DNA of 64,000 bases from contig NZ_BBCP01000005.1 of assembly GCF_001316105.1 (NCBI RefSeq), forward strand, positions 62,001 through 126,000, given 5' to 3'. Position 1 is the stretch's first letter. Every line of letters begins with the position of its first letter. Of this stretch, positions 39,949 to 50,569 are shown piece by piece. Below the pieces are notes generated by a model that had not been told where the DNA came from, did not search any database, and was given only the letters and a program-made list of their open reading frames with translations. Origin of the DNA: Thermogymnomonas acidicola JCM 13583. Its GTDB lineage: Archaea > Thermoplasmatota > Thermoplasmata > Thermoplasmatales > Thermoplasmataceae. Made by a program: the position numbers and the translations under genes.

Positions 39949-40747
39949 TCAGTTTCGCACACCGCTCCGGCGCCAGTCAGTGCCCTTCTCAGTGACCAGA
40001 TTCCCTATGAGGTGGCTGGGGGGGCATACCTCGAAGTAGACGTTCAGGCAGTCCAGGCCTGGCTCCACCTCCGTGCAGCCCATTTCCCTGAATGCCGGAG
40101 GCCTCTCCATGCTATGCTCCCCCATCGAACCTCATGGAGGTCCCGATGGCGAGTGTCCCCTTCCCTCTCCCGTTAGCCACCAGGAAGAGCGGCAGAGTCC
40201 CTGACTTGTTCACTATCGAGGCGTCAGAGAGTATGGCGTCGCAGCCAGATACCGCCACCTCTGCTCTGGCGACGGCATGCGACACCATCCCGTCCGGGAC
40301 CACAATGGCCTCCCGGACGCTGCCCCCCCTGAGGCTCCTGCACATCAGGACGCCCTCCCTCATGGGCCTGGATTCCAGGACAAAGACCCTTTTGAGGCCA
40401 GAAAGCACCATGGCTTCCCTTACCAGGCTGCTCTGGCTCAGCGTCACAGCGCTATCGTACCGCGAAAGAAGGAGGGATGCGTTCTCCGCAGCCATCCTGT
40501 TCTGCTCCCTGACCATGTTAGCGAGCCGCTCAGATGCCTCCCTGGGGCCCTCCTGGGGGCAGAGGTCCAGGAACAGGCGCATGCAGTTGCGCACCATCGC
40601 CATGTCGCTGAACGCGGACGCTATCTGAGATGCTCCCCCCCTGGCGGCGGCAGCCGCATCCAGTGCCGAAAGGGCAGAGAGCGCCTTCTCAACTATGACA
40701 GAAGCGCCACTGCTCCTGTCCGCCAGCACCTCTTCGACGGTGGCCAT
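39949..40747 (-). CDS. eIF2B-alpha/MtnA-like family protein
   Basis: About 266 residues. An N-terminal helical domain (RSSGASVIVEKAL) and a Rossmann-like C-terminal domain (VFVLESRPMREG, GCDAILSDASIVNKSGTLPL) match the eIF2B/ribose-1,5-bisphosphate isomerase superfamily. With one G removed at 40128 it continues to LNVYFEVCPPSHLIGNLVTEKG, the conserved C-terminus. In archaea such proteins are often sugar-phosphate isomerases; next to an aldose epimerase that is plausible. ATG 40747 overlaps the epimerase stop (TGATG). Confidence 0.86.
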
Positions 40748-41582
40748 CAGAGGACCTCTACGCTGAAGGAGAAGGTGGCGCTGGAACCAGGCCCTAATTC
40801 CCTGAGCCCGATGCCGTTGTTGAAGGCGTCCGGCGCGCCTACCATGGGCTCTATGGCCACCGATCCGCCTGGGGGGGCGTACTGGCCGTTGTAGATGACG
40901 AAGAAGCGCATTGAACGGCGCCTTATCACGAGATCTCCAGCCTGGGAGCTCAGCCTTATGCTCCCCCCCCATCCCCCTGAAGCAGTTGTCCAGGGAGAGC
41001 GAGGAGAAGTCCTGGACACCTTCGAAGTCAAAGTGCCTGAACGTCCCGTCAGGGAAGTAGCCCTGCCTGTAGCCCAGGATGTCCGCGCCGCCCACCACCG
41101 ATATCCTGTAGGGGGGGCCTTCACAGCAAAGTACGGGTGAAAGCCCGGGCTCAGGGGGAGGGGGGATTGCGGATTCGTTCCTGACAGTGAGCCTGCAGAG
41201 GAACCTGTTGGACCTCAGGACGAAAGCCAGGTGGACCTGTAGCCTCCCGGGATAGCCAGGGTGCTCGAAATCGGTGTGGAACTCCACCCGGTCACTGTGC
41301 TTCGTGGCCTCGAAATCCCTGTCCAGTACAAGGCCGTGTATGCTGTTCTCACCGTCATTCCTAGGCAGCTCGTAGACTCTTTCCCTCCACCTGTAGCTGG
41401 CGCCCTTGACCCTGTTGGCGAATGGGAAGAGGAATGCGGATCCACCGTGGGTCTTCTTCCCGTCCCGGGGCGGCACTATGACCTGCCTGCCCCCTCAGCA
41501 CCAGGCTCTCCACCCATGCGCCGGTGCTGTCGTAGACTATGGTGCTGGAGCCCACAGAGAGAGAATCCCTCGTTGGGATCAC
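40747..41582 (-). CDS. aldose 1-epimerase (galactose mutarotase-like)
   Basis: About 278 residues, beta-sandwich. Recognisable elements are GSAFLFPFANRV, HGLVLDRDFE (catalytic-site His), the LSPGFHPYF strand recovered after repair near 41150, and the C-terminal VAIEPMVGAPDAFNNG. Frame breaks at 41490, 41150 and 40965. GTG 41582 overlaps the PEBP stop (GTGA). It interconverts anomers of a hexose or acts on a hexose phosphate. Confidence 0.86.
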
Positions 41583-42046
41583 TCCTGGCCAAACCTGAAC
41601 ATGAAGGAGACCTGCTTCACTATATACCTCTCGATCTCTTTCATCACCTGGGCCTTCAAGAGGCCTGGCTGGAGGTCAGGCATCCTGTTCACTGCGTAGA
41701 GGTATACGAAGTACCTGTGCGTGCTCCTGCCTGGCGGACACGGGCCGCCGTAGCCCGTCCTCCCGAAGTCGTTCTTTCCCTGGACCCAGCCGTTTGGGAG
41801 GTGCTCTTCCTTCTGCAGACCCTCCGGCACCTCAGATATGCCCTGTGGTATGTTGTAGAGGACCCAGTGAACGAAGGTGCCCCCTGGGCGCATCAGGGTC
41901 TTCCATGACCAGGACGAATGACTTGGCGGACTGCGGGGGGTCAACCCATTTCACCTGTGGGTTTATGTCCTGCCCCCCCTGCACGTGTACTTCGGATCAA
42001 TCTTCTGCCCGTATTTCACCGCAGGGATATCGATGTTGAAGGTCAT
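41579..42046 (-). CDS. PEBP family protein (YbhB/YbcL, Raf-kinase-inhibitor-like)
   Basis: About 155 residues. The N-terminal KYTCRG with NPQVKWVDPP, the ligand-site VLVMEDPDAPGGTFVHWVLYNIP and YGGPCPP are the family hallmarks. Frame breaks at 41980 and 41895. The precise role of the prokaryotic members is unknown; they bind small anionic ligands. Second gene of the MFS-PEBP-epimerase-eIF2B-like operon. Confidence 0.9.
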
Positions 42047-42071
42047 GTTCCTGTTATCCCCCCCCATCTGG

Positions 42072-43335
42072 TTAAAAAACTTCATCTGGCCCCCCCATGG
42101 CCCCCCCGCTCTTCGAGGAGGACAGGCGCAGGGTGTAGGAATGTGATGTCGATATATATGCCAGGAAGGTGAGGAGCGAGAGCACCGCAACGGTGAGCCA
42201 GAACTCCCATGTGACGGCACGGTAGAAGTAGAGGAGGTAGAGGCCCACTGCGGTGCCAGCAACCCTTCCAGCACTGGTCAGGAGGTTGTACACGCCTATG
42301 TACGTGCCCCCCCTGGCTTCCTGTGGCGCTATGTTAGTTATGATTGCCTGTGTCGTAGGGCTCACGAAGTCCTCACCGACCGTTATGATGGCCATGATCG
42401 CCAGGAGGAAGCCCAGGCTGTGGAAATGGGTGAGAAGTGCAAAGGAGGCTGCGTAGAAGAGCATGCCGATGCCCCCTCCAGAAGACCGCGTTGGATCTCA
42501 TGGTCATGACGCGCAGGACGAAGAACTGGAGGGCCACCACCAGGAGGCCGTTCATGGAATATATGTAACCGATGTCTATGATGGGCATCCTGTTGAAGTC
42601 AAACACATAGAGTGTCAGCGCGGGCCCGTCCTGCCTTATGACAAAGCCCGCCAGAACCCCCCCTATGAGGGAGAAGATGAGCAGGAACCTGTCCCTGCCG
42701 AGTACCGTGAGGTCGATCCTCTCCCTCTCCCTGCCGCCGGTGGGCGTGTAGGTCTCAGACATGGTCGAGTAGAGCATTATGACCTCCACCACCGTGGCTA
42801 CGGAGGCGGAGAGGAACACGTACTGGAAGCCCATCGTTGCAAGGAAGCCGCCCAGCAGAGGGCCAAGGGCGGCACCCACGTTGACGAGCATCCTGACCGC
42901 CGTGAAGGCTGAGAGCCTCTGTTCCGGCCTGCTTATATCGGCAACCGAAGCCTGTATGGCTGGGTACTGAAGGGCGTTCACGCATATTGTGCCGAGCCAG
43001 GTGAGGACAAGTGAGGCCGCTGGCCATCTGTAGGCCACCTCAAAGTACATGAGGAGGTAGAGGAATATGACAGGCAGGGGGGGCGCATAGATCAGGAAGG
43101 CGCGCTCCCGACCCTGTCTGTCCAGAGGCCAGCGTAGTACTGGACAAGCTCATAACAGCGTACCTATGGCCAGTATTATGCCTGACAGGAGGAAAGATAT
43201 GCCGTAAACGAAAACGAATATCAGGGGGGGGAGGAACAGGAAGGAAGAGACCCTCCCGAGGGAGCGTATCAGCCTGCTGCCCGCTAGCAGCCAGACCCTC
43301 CTGTCCAGCCCGCGTAGATTGTATTCATCTTTCAT
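42072..43335 (-). CDS. MFS transporter (drug/metabolite type)
   Basis: About 420 residues with twelve helices, e.g. FLFLPPLIFVFVYGISFLLS, LVLTWLGTICVNALQ, LSAFTAVRMLVNVGAALGPLL, FLLAIMAIITVGEDF. N-terminus MKDEYNLRGLDRRVWLLAGSR. Frame breaks at 43075-43160 and 42475. TATCTATTTAA about 30 bp upstream. Resembles multidrug-efflux-like facilitators. Confidence 0.84.
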
Positions 43336-43529
43336 CTGGTTTAATCCAGAGTATTCCGGGTATCTATTTAACTGAATTGGAAAATGGAAACTCCGGGACG
43401 GAGACCTTCCTTACCGGACTGACAGGCACCCCGGTTCACATGACCTGGCCGCGGGACCCCCCCTGGCCGCCCTTGGCCGGGATGCCAGCCCTGGCTCCGC
43501 ACCTGCCCGTCCTTGACCCCCCCTGCCCT

Positions 43530-43883
43530 TCAGGCCTCCGCTATCACGTCAAGCTCCACCATGACACCCTTTGCGGCGAAGCCCGTTACGACTGTGGTGC
43601 GTGCTGGCGGCGCAGATTTGAAGCGTTCGGAGAAGAGTGCGTTCATCTCCTGGAAGCTCGACGGGTCAGAGAGGTATACAGTGACTTTCACAGTCCTGTC
43701 CAGCGAGGAGCCAGAGGCCCTCAGTATCTTCTCCACCCTTGAGATGGCATCCTGGAACTGCTCCCTGAAGCTGTTCCCCCCCTGCCCTGTCTGGCCGGAC
43801 ACGAAAACGAGGCCACCGGCGACAACCGCGTGCGAATATGGTCCACCCTTTCCCAGGTCCGGAAGGTCAATGCATTTCTTCAT
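43530..43883 (-). CDS. RidA/YjgF family imine deaminase-like protein
   Basis: 117 residues, intact. GKGGPYSHAVVAGGLVFVSGQ at the N-terminus, the Arg-containing segment PPARTTVV and C-terminal VMVELDVIAEA are standard for the family, which hydrolyses reactive enamines/imines from PLP enzymes. The longer open frame to 43961 is not homologous; ATG 43883 is chosen. Confidence 0.9.
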   Translation of the reverse strand: MKKCIDLPDLGKGGPYSHAVVAGGLVFVSGQTGQGGNSFREQFQDAISRVEKILRASGSSLDRTVKVTVYLSDPSSFQEMNALFSERFKSAPPARTTVVTGFAAKGVMVELDVIAEA

Positions 43884-44095
43884 GCCACTGAAATAGGGTC
43901 TCTGTTCAAAACACTTTGCAGTGCCCTGGAAACATTTGCTGCCCTGCCGGTGATTCAGCAAACTTTCCTATCCAGTTTAACATTTTGCAAATAAAATAAT
44001 ATCATTGCCTTCATTATACATGATACTGTGCGTCCTCATATACACATCGACTCAATCTGGCCACAAGAGTTATTATAAGTCTTTGTATATTGAAC
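43884..44095. other. AT-rich divergent intergenic region
   Basis: 212 bp. TTATTATAAG (44070-44079) is about 26 bp before an ATG at 44096 that opens an 11-codon frame overlapping the real sugar-porter start at 44118. Confidence 0.45.
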
Positions 44096-44117
44096 ATGGA
44101 AGGTGTGTGGTGGAAAT

Positions 44118-45554
44118 ATGGAACAGGGTAAGCAGGTAAGTATACAGGACATAATGTCAAGGCTTGACAGGACAAAGGCCACCAGATTCTACTGGCTCCT
44201 GACGCTGCTGTCAACCATCGGGGGGGCTTCCTGTTCGGGTATGACACTTCCAACATAGGCACGGCAATGGTCTTCATGCCAGCCTCGTACCACTCGGGAG
44301 CCCTTGTGGAGGGGTACCTGGTATCTGGCGCCTCCCTGGGCGCAGCCATCGGCGCGCTGATCGCGATGGCCCTCACTGACAGGTACGGCAGGAAGTCGAT
44401 GCTGATATTCGACGCTGCCCTTTACACCGTCGGTGCAGTGCTGTCGGCAGTCACGGTGGACCTTGCCATGCTGCTCATATCGAGGACGCTCATTGGCCTC
44501 GCGGTGGGCGCGGATTCAGCAATTGCGACCGCATACATAGCGGAGTATGCTCCGAAGGGTGAGAGGGGGAGCCTGGGCATACTGCAGCAGTGGATGATCA
44601 CCGTTGGCATCCTGGGCGCATACCTTGTGGGCATGGCAACGCTCTTCTTCGCCCCCCCGGGCTCGCATACACCGTGGACTGGAGGCTCATGCTGGGAGTT
44701 GCGGCCATACCATCGCTCATAGGCCTGGCCTTCAGGTTCATGATGCCGGAATCTCCGAGGTGGCTCCTCCTCAGGGGTGAGAGGAAGAAGGCCCTAGACG
44801 CGCTGAACAAGCTGGGCATACAGACAAGCGAACAGGAGCTCAGTGCTGTCAACATACCTGAGGAGAGGAAGAAGTTCACCCTCACAAAGGGCATGAAGAG
44901 GGCACTCCTGGTTGCCGGCCTCTTCATGATGTTCCAGCAGATAACCGGCATAAACATACCGTTCTACTACGGCCCCCCCACCGTGATCTCCTCGCTCCAC
45001 ATATTCAGGGCCGGTTCAAGCGTTGTTTACTCACAGGCATATGCAGTGGCGGCCTCATCCATACTAGCCGTGATAAACGTAGCGGCGACCTACATAGGCT
45101 TCAGGCTCATAGATAGGCTCGGCAGGAGGTCGCTGGCCCTGACAGGTTACATAGGCATGGCCGTGTTTGGCTTCGTGGGCACGATACTGCTCCTCGAGCA
45201 CATCCTGATAGGCCTCCTGATAGCCTTTGCGGGCTTCATCATATTCTTCGCCTTCGGCGTTGGTGGCACCGGCTGGATCATACAGGGAGAGTACTTCCCC
45301 CCCACAGAGGTCAGGGGCAGGCTCGCAGGCATCGTGGCTTCATAGACTGGATAGCGAACTTCGCCATCGTGGAGGTCTTCCCACTCCTGCGCATAACCAT
45401 AGGCCTTGCCTACACCGAAGCGCTCTTCGGCATCCTGTCGGTTGCAGCGTTCATAGTGTTCTACTTCATCATGCCCATGACCAAGGGGGGGAAGTCAGTG
45501 GAGGAGATAGCGGAGATGTTCGAGAAGGGCTATTCGGTCAGGGAGAGGGCATGA
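44118..45554 (+). CDS. MFS sugar porter
   Basis: About 478 residues. All sugar-porter signatures are visible: [11 protein letters not shown] in helix 1, DRYGRKSML in loop 2-3, [10 protein letters not shown] after helix 4, [11 protein letters not shown] after helix 6, [14 protein letters not shown] in helix 7, [10 protein letters not shown] in loop 8-9, [11 protein letters not shown] before helix 11. Frame breaks at 44227, 44655 and 45345. Likely H+-coupled hexose or related uptake. Confidence 0.92.
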
Positions 45555-45555
45555 A

Positions 45556-45833
45556 TCACCTGAGGTCGCTGAAAGCCTCCCTTATGCTCTCTCCCTTTAT
45601 CATTACGAGCGTCTCAGTTTCCATGTGTGCCCTCAGTGCGTTCAGTGACCTTATGAGGTCCCGCTCTCCTATACCCCCCCTCACGAACATGACTATGTCG
45701 TACCTTCCGTACGTGTCGAACTCCTCCGACTCTGCGCCGGCGGCAGATATGGACCTCTTCCATAACCTGTAGGCATCGTACTGTTCCTGTCCCACCGGCC
45801 CCCCCTCCACCTTCCCAGCACAATGCAGTCCAT
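45556..45833 (-). CDS. stand-alone Lrp/AsnC ligand-binding (RAM) domain protein
   Basis: About 92 residues after restoring one G near 45813. The alternating strand/helix pattern (GRYDIVMFVRGG, RDLIRSLNALR, METETLVMIKG) is the RAM ferredoxin-like fold; there is no HTH. Such proteins may sense an amino acid or associate with full Lrp regulators. ATG 45833 is placed 22 bp from a TATA element shared with the divergent PAC2 gene. Confidence 0.75.
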
Positions 45834-45850
45834 AGGGCCAGCAGTGAAAC

Positions 45851-45859
45851 ATTAAATAA
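45851..45859. promoter_or_regulatory. single TATA element serving two divergent leaderless genes
   Basis: ATTAAATAA (TTATTTAAT on the other strand) lies about 25 bp before GTG 45880 (plus) and 22 bp before ATG 45833 (minus). No other TATA is present in the 46-bp gap, so one box appears to serve both directions. Confidence 0.6.
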
Positions 45860-45879
45860 GTATCCTATCATGCATTCCT

Positions 45880-46642
45880 GTGTCCAATTCAGACCACCAC
45901 TTCTCGACCACGGTTGTGGAACTGGAAAAGCGCGAATACAGGAACCCCCTTGTCATCGGGGGGGGTTTCGTGGGCGGAAGCGTGGCAGGCGTCATGGCCG
46001 CCGGTTACATAATCAACGCACTCGGGCTGCACCAGGTTGCCCACCTGAAGTCCCCGCACATACCTCCGGTCGCGGTCTTTGTCGGCGGGAGGCTCAGGCA
46101 CCCCCCCTTCAGGATCTATGCGAACGACATGAACGACCTGCTCCTCCTAACCTGTGAGGTGCCCATTGAACAGGACGGCCTCTACGAGGTCTCGTCTGCC
46201 CTCATGGACTGGCTGTCAGGTGTGGGAGCGAGGGAAATCGTGATTCTTGACGGTATACCAGTCCGGGACATACCGGAGGAGCACCCCCCCATCTTCGGTG
46301 TGGCTGACGAGAGGGCCATAGGCGAGCTCTCGAAGCGCGGCATACAGATAGCGCAGACCGCACTTATAACCGGCGTGGGTGGCAGCATCCTGAGCGAGTG
46401 CATGGTCAGGGACGTCCCTGGCAGCTCCCTCCTGGTGCCCATGTCGGTGGCCTACCCTGACCCGGAGGGCATCCTCTCCCTCATAGACTCCGTGAACAGG
46501 GTCTACGGCCTATCCATATCCACGGAGGCCCTGGAGAACGATGTGAAGAGGATGCACCAGGAGCTGAAGGCCATAGAGAAGAACTACCAGGAGATGGTTG
46601 ACAGGAGCAGGAAACAGGGTGAGGAGGGGGCTCTACGGCTGA
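45880..46642 (+). CDS. PAC2-family proteasome assembly chaperone
   Basis: About 253 residues. The N-terminal NPLVIGGGFVGGSVAGVMAA, PPVAVFVGGRLRHP and GVGGSILSE are typical of the archaeal PAC2 superfamily; a coiled coil (residues about 215-245) follows. In the run at 46626-46630 five G give a longer read-through tail to 46677; four G give the ending GEEGLYG and TGA 46640-46642. Leu-Tyr-X at the very C-terminus is the HbYX motif by which PbaA-type chaperones dock to the 20S alpha ring. GTG 45880 is leaderless. Confidence 0.85.
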
Positions 46643-47811
46643 GGCCCCATGAGTCTGAGGGCGGTTCCCCCCCTTAGTATCTCTATGCCGTATGCAAGGG
46701 CGTCCTCATCCAGGTCGTAGTGAGCGCTGTGCTGCGGTGCGACGATGCCCTTCTCACTGTTTCCCACTCCCAGGAAGAAGAATGCCCCCGGCACCCTCTG
46801 CAGGTAGTAGGCGAAGTCTTCGCCCCCCCAGGTCGGGTGGAGGGTGCAGCACGTTCTCCCTGCCAAGGATGAGTGATGCCACCTCCTCCACTGTGCGCAC
46901 CACATCAGGGTTGTTGACCAGCACGGGGTAGCCCTCCTGGTAATCCAGGGAGCATTCCGCGCCAAAGGATCTGCACACCCCCCCTGAAACGACCTCACCC
47001 ATCCTGCGCCTGACCATATCCCTGACGCCGGTGTCCAGCGTCCTGACAGTCCCGGTCATCTCCACCTTCTCCGCGATGATGTTGTACCTGTCCCCCCCTC
47101 CCCCCCTGACCGTGCCGACTGTAACCACCGCCGCGGCCTGCGGGTCAACGTTCCTGGACACGATGGTCTGGAGTGCCTGCACAAGGTACGAGGCCACAAC
47201 GATGGCGTCCACAGTCTCGTGTGGCGCAGAGCCGTGGCCGCCTTTCCCCCCCCTCACAAGGACCGAGAACTGGTCGGCATTGGCCATCATGGGGGGGCCC
47301 GGGTATACTGCCACAGTGCCCCCCCTGGGGAACCTGCTCATCACATGGAGGCCCAGGACGAAGTCCACGCCATCCAAGAGACCAGCCCTTATCATCTCCA
47401 CCGCACCTCCCGGCGGGCTCTCCTCTGCCGGCTGGAAGAACACCCTGACCCTGCCCCCCCTGAAGTGCCTGTCCCCCCCGGCAAAGGAGCGGGCCACAGC
47501 CAGCGCTATGGCCATGTGTGCGTCGTGGCCACAGGCGTGCATTACACCTTCGTTCCTGGAACTGAACGGCAGGCCAGTGTCCTCGTGCACCGGAAGCGCG
47601 TCCATGTCTGCCCTTATGGCCACCGTCCTTCCCGGCAGTTCGCCTCAATGTCCGCGTACACTCCGGTGCCCGCGACCCTCACGGGCCTCAGGCCCATTGA
47701 GGAGAGCTCCCTCTCGATCCTCTCCGCTGTCCTGTGCTCCCTGAAGCTCAGCTCTGGGTTCTCGTGGAAGTACCTCCTCATCCTCACCGCATAATCATAG
47801 AGGCCTGTCAA
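46633..47811 (-). CDS. M20 family amidohydrolase (aminoacylase/hippurate hydrolase type)
   Basis: About 390 residues. Metal ligands are in MHACGHDAHMA, FQPAEES and GGEDFAYY; N-terminal YFHENPELSF and the dimerisation domain with GGHGSAPHE agree. It hydrolyses N-acyl amino acids or peptides. Frame breaks at 47625 and 46825; many 7-C runs give Gly doublets. The TTG start overlaps the upstream amidohydrolase stop (TTGA), implying coupling. It is convergent with PAC2 and overlaps it by about 10 bp. Confidence 0.9.
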
Positions 47812-49057
47812 AGCGCAACACCCCCCCTTTCCTTATCCACCAGCACGCTGCCACCCTTCATTACAAACGACACCCTTTCGATATCCCCCCCTATCCTGGT
47901 TAAGGGGGACCCGTCAACAGCGATTATGTCGGCGGGCTCGCCAGGGGGCTATGAGGCCTCCCCCCCTTATGCCCAGGGCCCTTGCGTTGTATGTGGCGGC
48001 CCTGAGGATGTAATCGTTCGGCAGGCCGCACAGCTCGTGCATCAGGACGAGTTCCATGTGGTTCCTGCCTATGTCGATTTCCCTTCCGGTCTCCATCCCC
48101 CCCAGGTCAGTGCCGCAGAGGATGTTTATGCCCATCCTGTGGGCCAGAGGGAGTACCCTTATTATGCCGTCCCTCACCTCGCCTATCTTCTCCAGGCCCC
48201 CCCATGTGTCGATACCGATCTCCTTCCCGTGCTTCCATATCAGCTGCTGTATGGACAGAGTCGGCGTCAGCGAAACATCCCTCTCCTTCATAATGGCAAG
48301 CGTCCTTTCCGAGAGGAGCGTCCCGTGCTCGATGCTCTTCACCCCGGCGAGCACCGCATTCAGGGCACCCTGATCGCCGTGTGCATGCGCAGCCACATAC
48401 TTCCCAGCCCTGGATGCCTCACCCACTATGGCGCCCAGCTCCTCCGGGGTGAACTGTGGGCTCTCAGGCCTGTCCCTCTCCGACAGGACGCCACCGGTGG
48501 CGAATACCTTGATGAAGTCCGCCCCCCCAGACCTGAGGACAAGCCTGGCCTTCCTCATGCACTCGTCACTGCCGTCACAGAACTCTGCCATGCCCCCCCT
48601 CTCGACAGACCATGAGAGCGGTATGGAGTGGGAGAACTCCCCGTGCCCGAACGTCTGGCTCAGCGGTCTTCCTGCAGCGTACACCCTCGGGCCAGTGATG
48701 CTGCCCTCTGCTATGGCATCCCTCAGCGGAATTGCCAGTTCCTCTCCGCAGTCCCGGACCGTGGTGAAGCCATCGGAGAGGAGGCGCCTGCACCAGCCCG
48801 GGAGCCGGAGGAGCCTGAGCCTGGGGTCTGTCATCAGGTACTCCTTCGTGAGCCCGCCGCCCCCTGGAGCCGCTCAGGTGGATGTGGGCATCGACCATGC
48901 CAGGCATCATGAAGCGGTCTCCGAGGTCGATGACACTGTCTCCCCCCCTGAGGCCGTTGCCCGTCTCCACTATCGTGCCGCCCTCCACAGCCACCTCCCT
49001 GAAGGCCTCGGTCCGCAGGCCGCTGAAGACCGTCCTGGCCCTGATAACTGTCCGCAT
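47808..49057 (-). CDS. metal-dependent amidohydrolase (imidazolonepropionase/prolidase-like)
   Basis: About 415 residues. The HxH metal pair is in VDAHIHLSG, carboxylated-Lys region FIKVFATGG, His residues in AAHAHGDQG and IEHGTLL, Asp in LCGTDLG. Frame breaks at 48860, 47950. ATG 49057 is favoured over 49075 by TTTTTTAGG about 26 bp upstream. The operon with the M20 enzyme suggests degradation of dipeptides or acylated amino acids. Confidence 0.87.
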
Positions 49058-49098
49058 GACACATGCATGGCCCATGGGCCTAAAAAATTACCACTCCC

Positions 49099-49876
49099 CT
49101 AGAAGAACTGGTAGTCGAAGATGACCATCGTCTCCGCCCCCCCAGGGTCGATCCTCCTGGCCCTCTCTATTATGCCCTTGGCGGTGGGCAGGTTCTCGAC
49201 GAAGAAGACCAGTATCCCGGAACGCTCATCGTTTATGGCAAATACCAGGCCCTCGTTGAAGGCACCGGAGATCTGTGGCATGTTCTCAGTGAATATTGAG
49301 AAGAGCACGCCGTCAGTCTTTGAGAGGTCGATGAGCGGTACCACCTCTATCAGGTGCCTGGAGAAGAGGGTGTTGAGCCTCCTCTTCACGGTGTTGTACG
49401 GTATGCCCAGGTCCTCCGAGACCTTCGCTGTGGGCACCCTGGGTCATTTCTCAGGTATTCGACAACCTGCCTGTCGATGCTGTTCGGCATATAAGGCTGG
49501 CCGGAGGGCGGCACGTACCTCATGATGGGCTGGCCGTAGCGCTCCGAATACCTCCTGAGGGTGTCCTGCATCTCCGATGCGTCCCTGACACGGAAGCCGA
49601 TCACTGTGGCCTTTTCCAGGCACCTGAAGTACTTGGTGACCTTCCCATCCGGCTTATGTCGCCGTTGAAGGCGGCGAAGAACTCACCCTCCCCCCCGTAG
49701 AACTTAGGTGTCACGTGAAGCTTGAACCCCCCCCTGACCACACCCTCTGACATGAGGCGGTTGAGCCTGTAGTTCAGTGCCTGGGCAGATATTCCGAGAT
49801 TCTCGGCCATCTGCCTCTGCGTTGTCCTCCCGTCCCTCAGGAGCTGCGATAGGATGCCCTTGTCTATCCTGTCCAT
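49099..49876 (-). CDS. Lrp/AsnC-like regulator with two HTH domains
   Basis: About 258 residues after repair at 49650 and 49440. First winged HTH: MDRIDKGILSQLLRDGRTTQ...NLGISAQALNYRLNRL. A second HTH begins near residue 135: SIDRQVVEYLRNDP...EDLGIPYNTVKRRLNTL, followed by a RAM-like C-terminal domain. This duplicated arrangement recurs at 60842-61779. An inverted repeat overlaps its start codon and may be an autoregulatory operator. The next gene downstream on the same strand is the amidohydrolase. Confidence 0.82.
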
Positions 49877-49886
49877 TCATTGAATG
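49874..49886. promoter_or_regulatory. inverted repeat over the start of the two-HTH regulator
   Basis: CATTCA-T-TGAATG, a perfect 6-bp dyad covering the ATG of the regulator, with TAATATTAATTAC (about 49897-49909) upstream as TATA. Binding here would block a leaderless start, so autorepression is a reasonable hypothesis. Confidence 0.45.
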
Positions 49887-49927
49887 AGTTATTCGTTGTA
49901 ATTAATATTAACGCACTTCCCCCCCAG

Positions 49928-50507
49928 TCACCTGAGGGCCTCAAGTATCTCAGAGGTCTTCCTGACCAGGCCCATCCTCCTGAATATATACTCCACTGCA
50001 ACCCTATGGCTCTCCTCAGAAACGTCGCTCATGGCGTCCTCCGCGAAAATTATCTGGAAGCCGTACTCATAACCGAACCTGGCGGTGCTCTCCACGCCGT
50101 AAGAAGTTGCTATTCCTCCGAGTACGAAGGTGTCTATGCCCCCCCTCCTCCTCATCTGGAGCTCCAGCTCCGTGCCGTAGAAGGCGCCCCCCCACTGCCT
50201 CTTCACGATCTCTATGTCCTTCTCGCTCCTGTTCAGTTCTGGCACGAACTCGGCCCAGTCCCTCGGCACCTGTCCCGTTCCACCCAGCTGCGCATCTGTC
50301 TTCGGCCTCAGTGCCACCTCCGGGGGGAGCGACCACATGTACCAGGAAAACGGGCATCCCCCCCGCTCTCCTGAAGGCATCTGCCAGAGATGCCGCGTTC
50401 CTTATGACATCCTTCGCGCTGTATGGCTTCGTCTGCATCGCCGCTATTCCCTTCTGCAGGTCTATGAGCACCAGTGCCGTCCTCTTCCTGTCAACCTCAA
50501 GGGCCAT
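49928..50507 (-). CDS. isochorismatase-fold hydrolase lacking the usual cysteine
   Basis: About 192 residues. Catalytic Asp in LVLIDLQKG and Lys in IEIVKRQWGGAF are present; the third position, normally Cys in GxxTxxCVxxTA, reads GIATSYGVESTA, as in YecD-like members. The reaction is therefore uncertain. The frame breaks at 50320. CCTTTATC about 26 bp upstream of ATG 50507. Confidence 0.85.
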
Positions 50508-50569
50508 GGATGTACATGCCTGGTATGGAGATAAAGGAGGCGGTGCCCCAAAAATATGTCATGTCTCAA

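Noticed and set aside
49928-50507. Classical nicotinamidase
   Set aside because: The catalytic Cys position is occupied by another residue (ATSYGVES).
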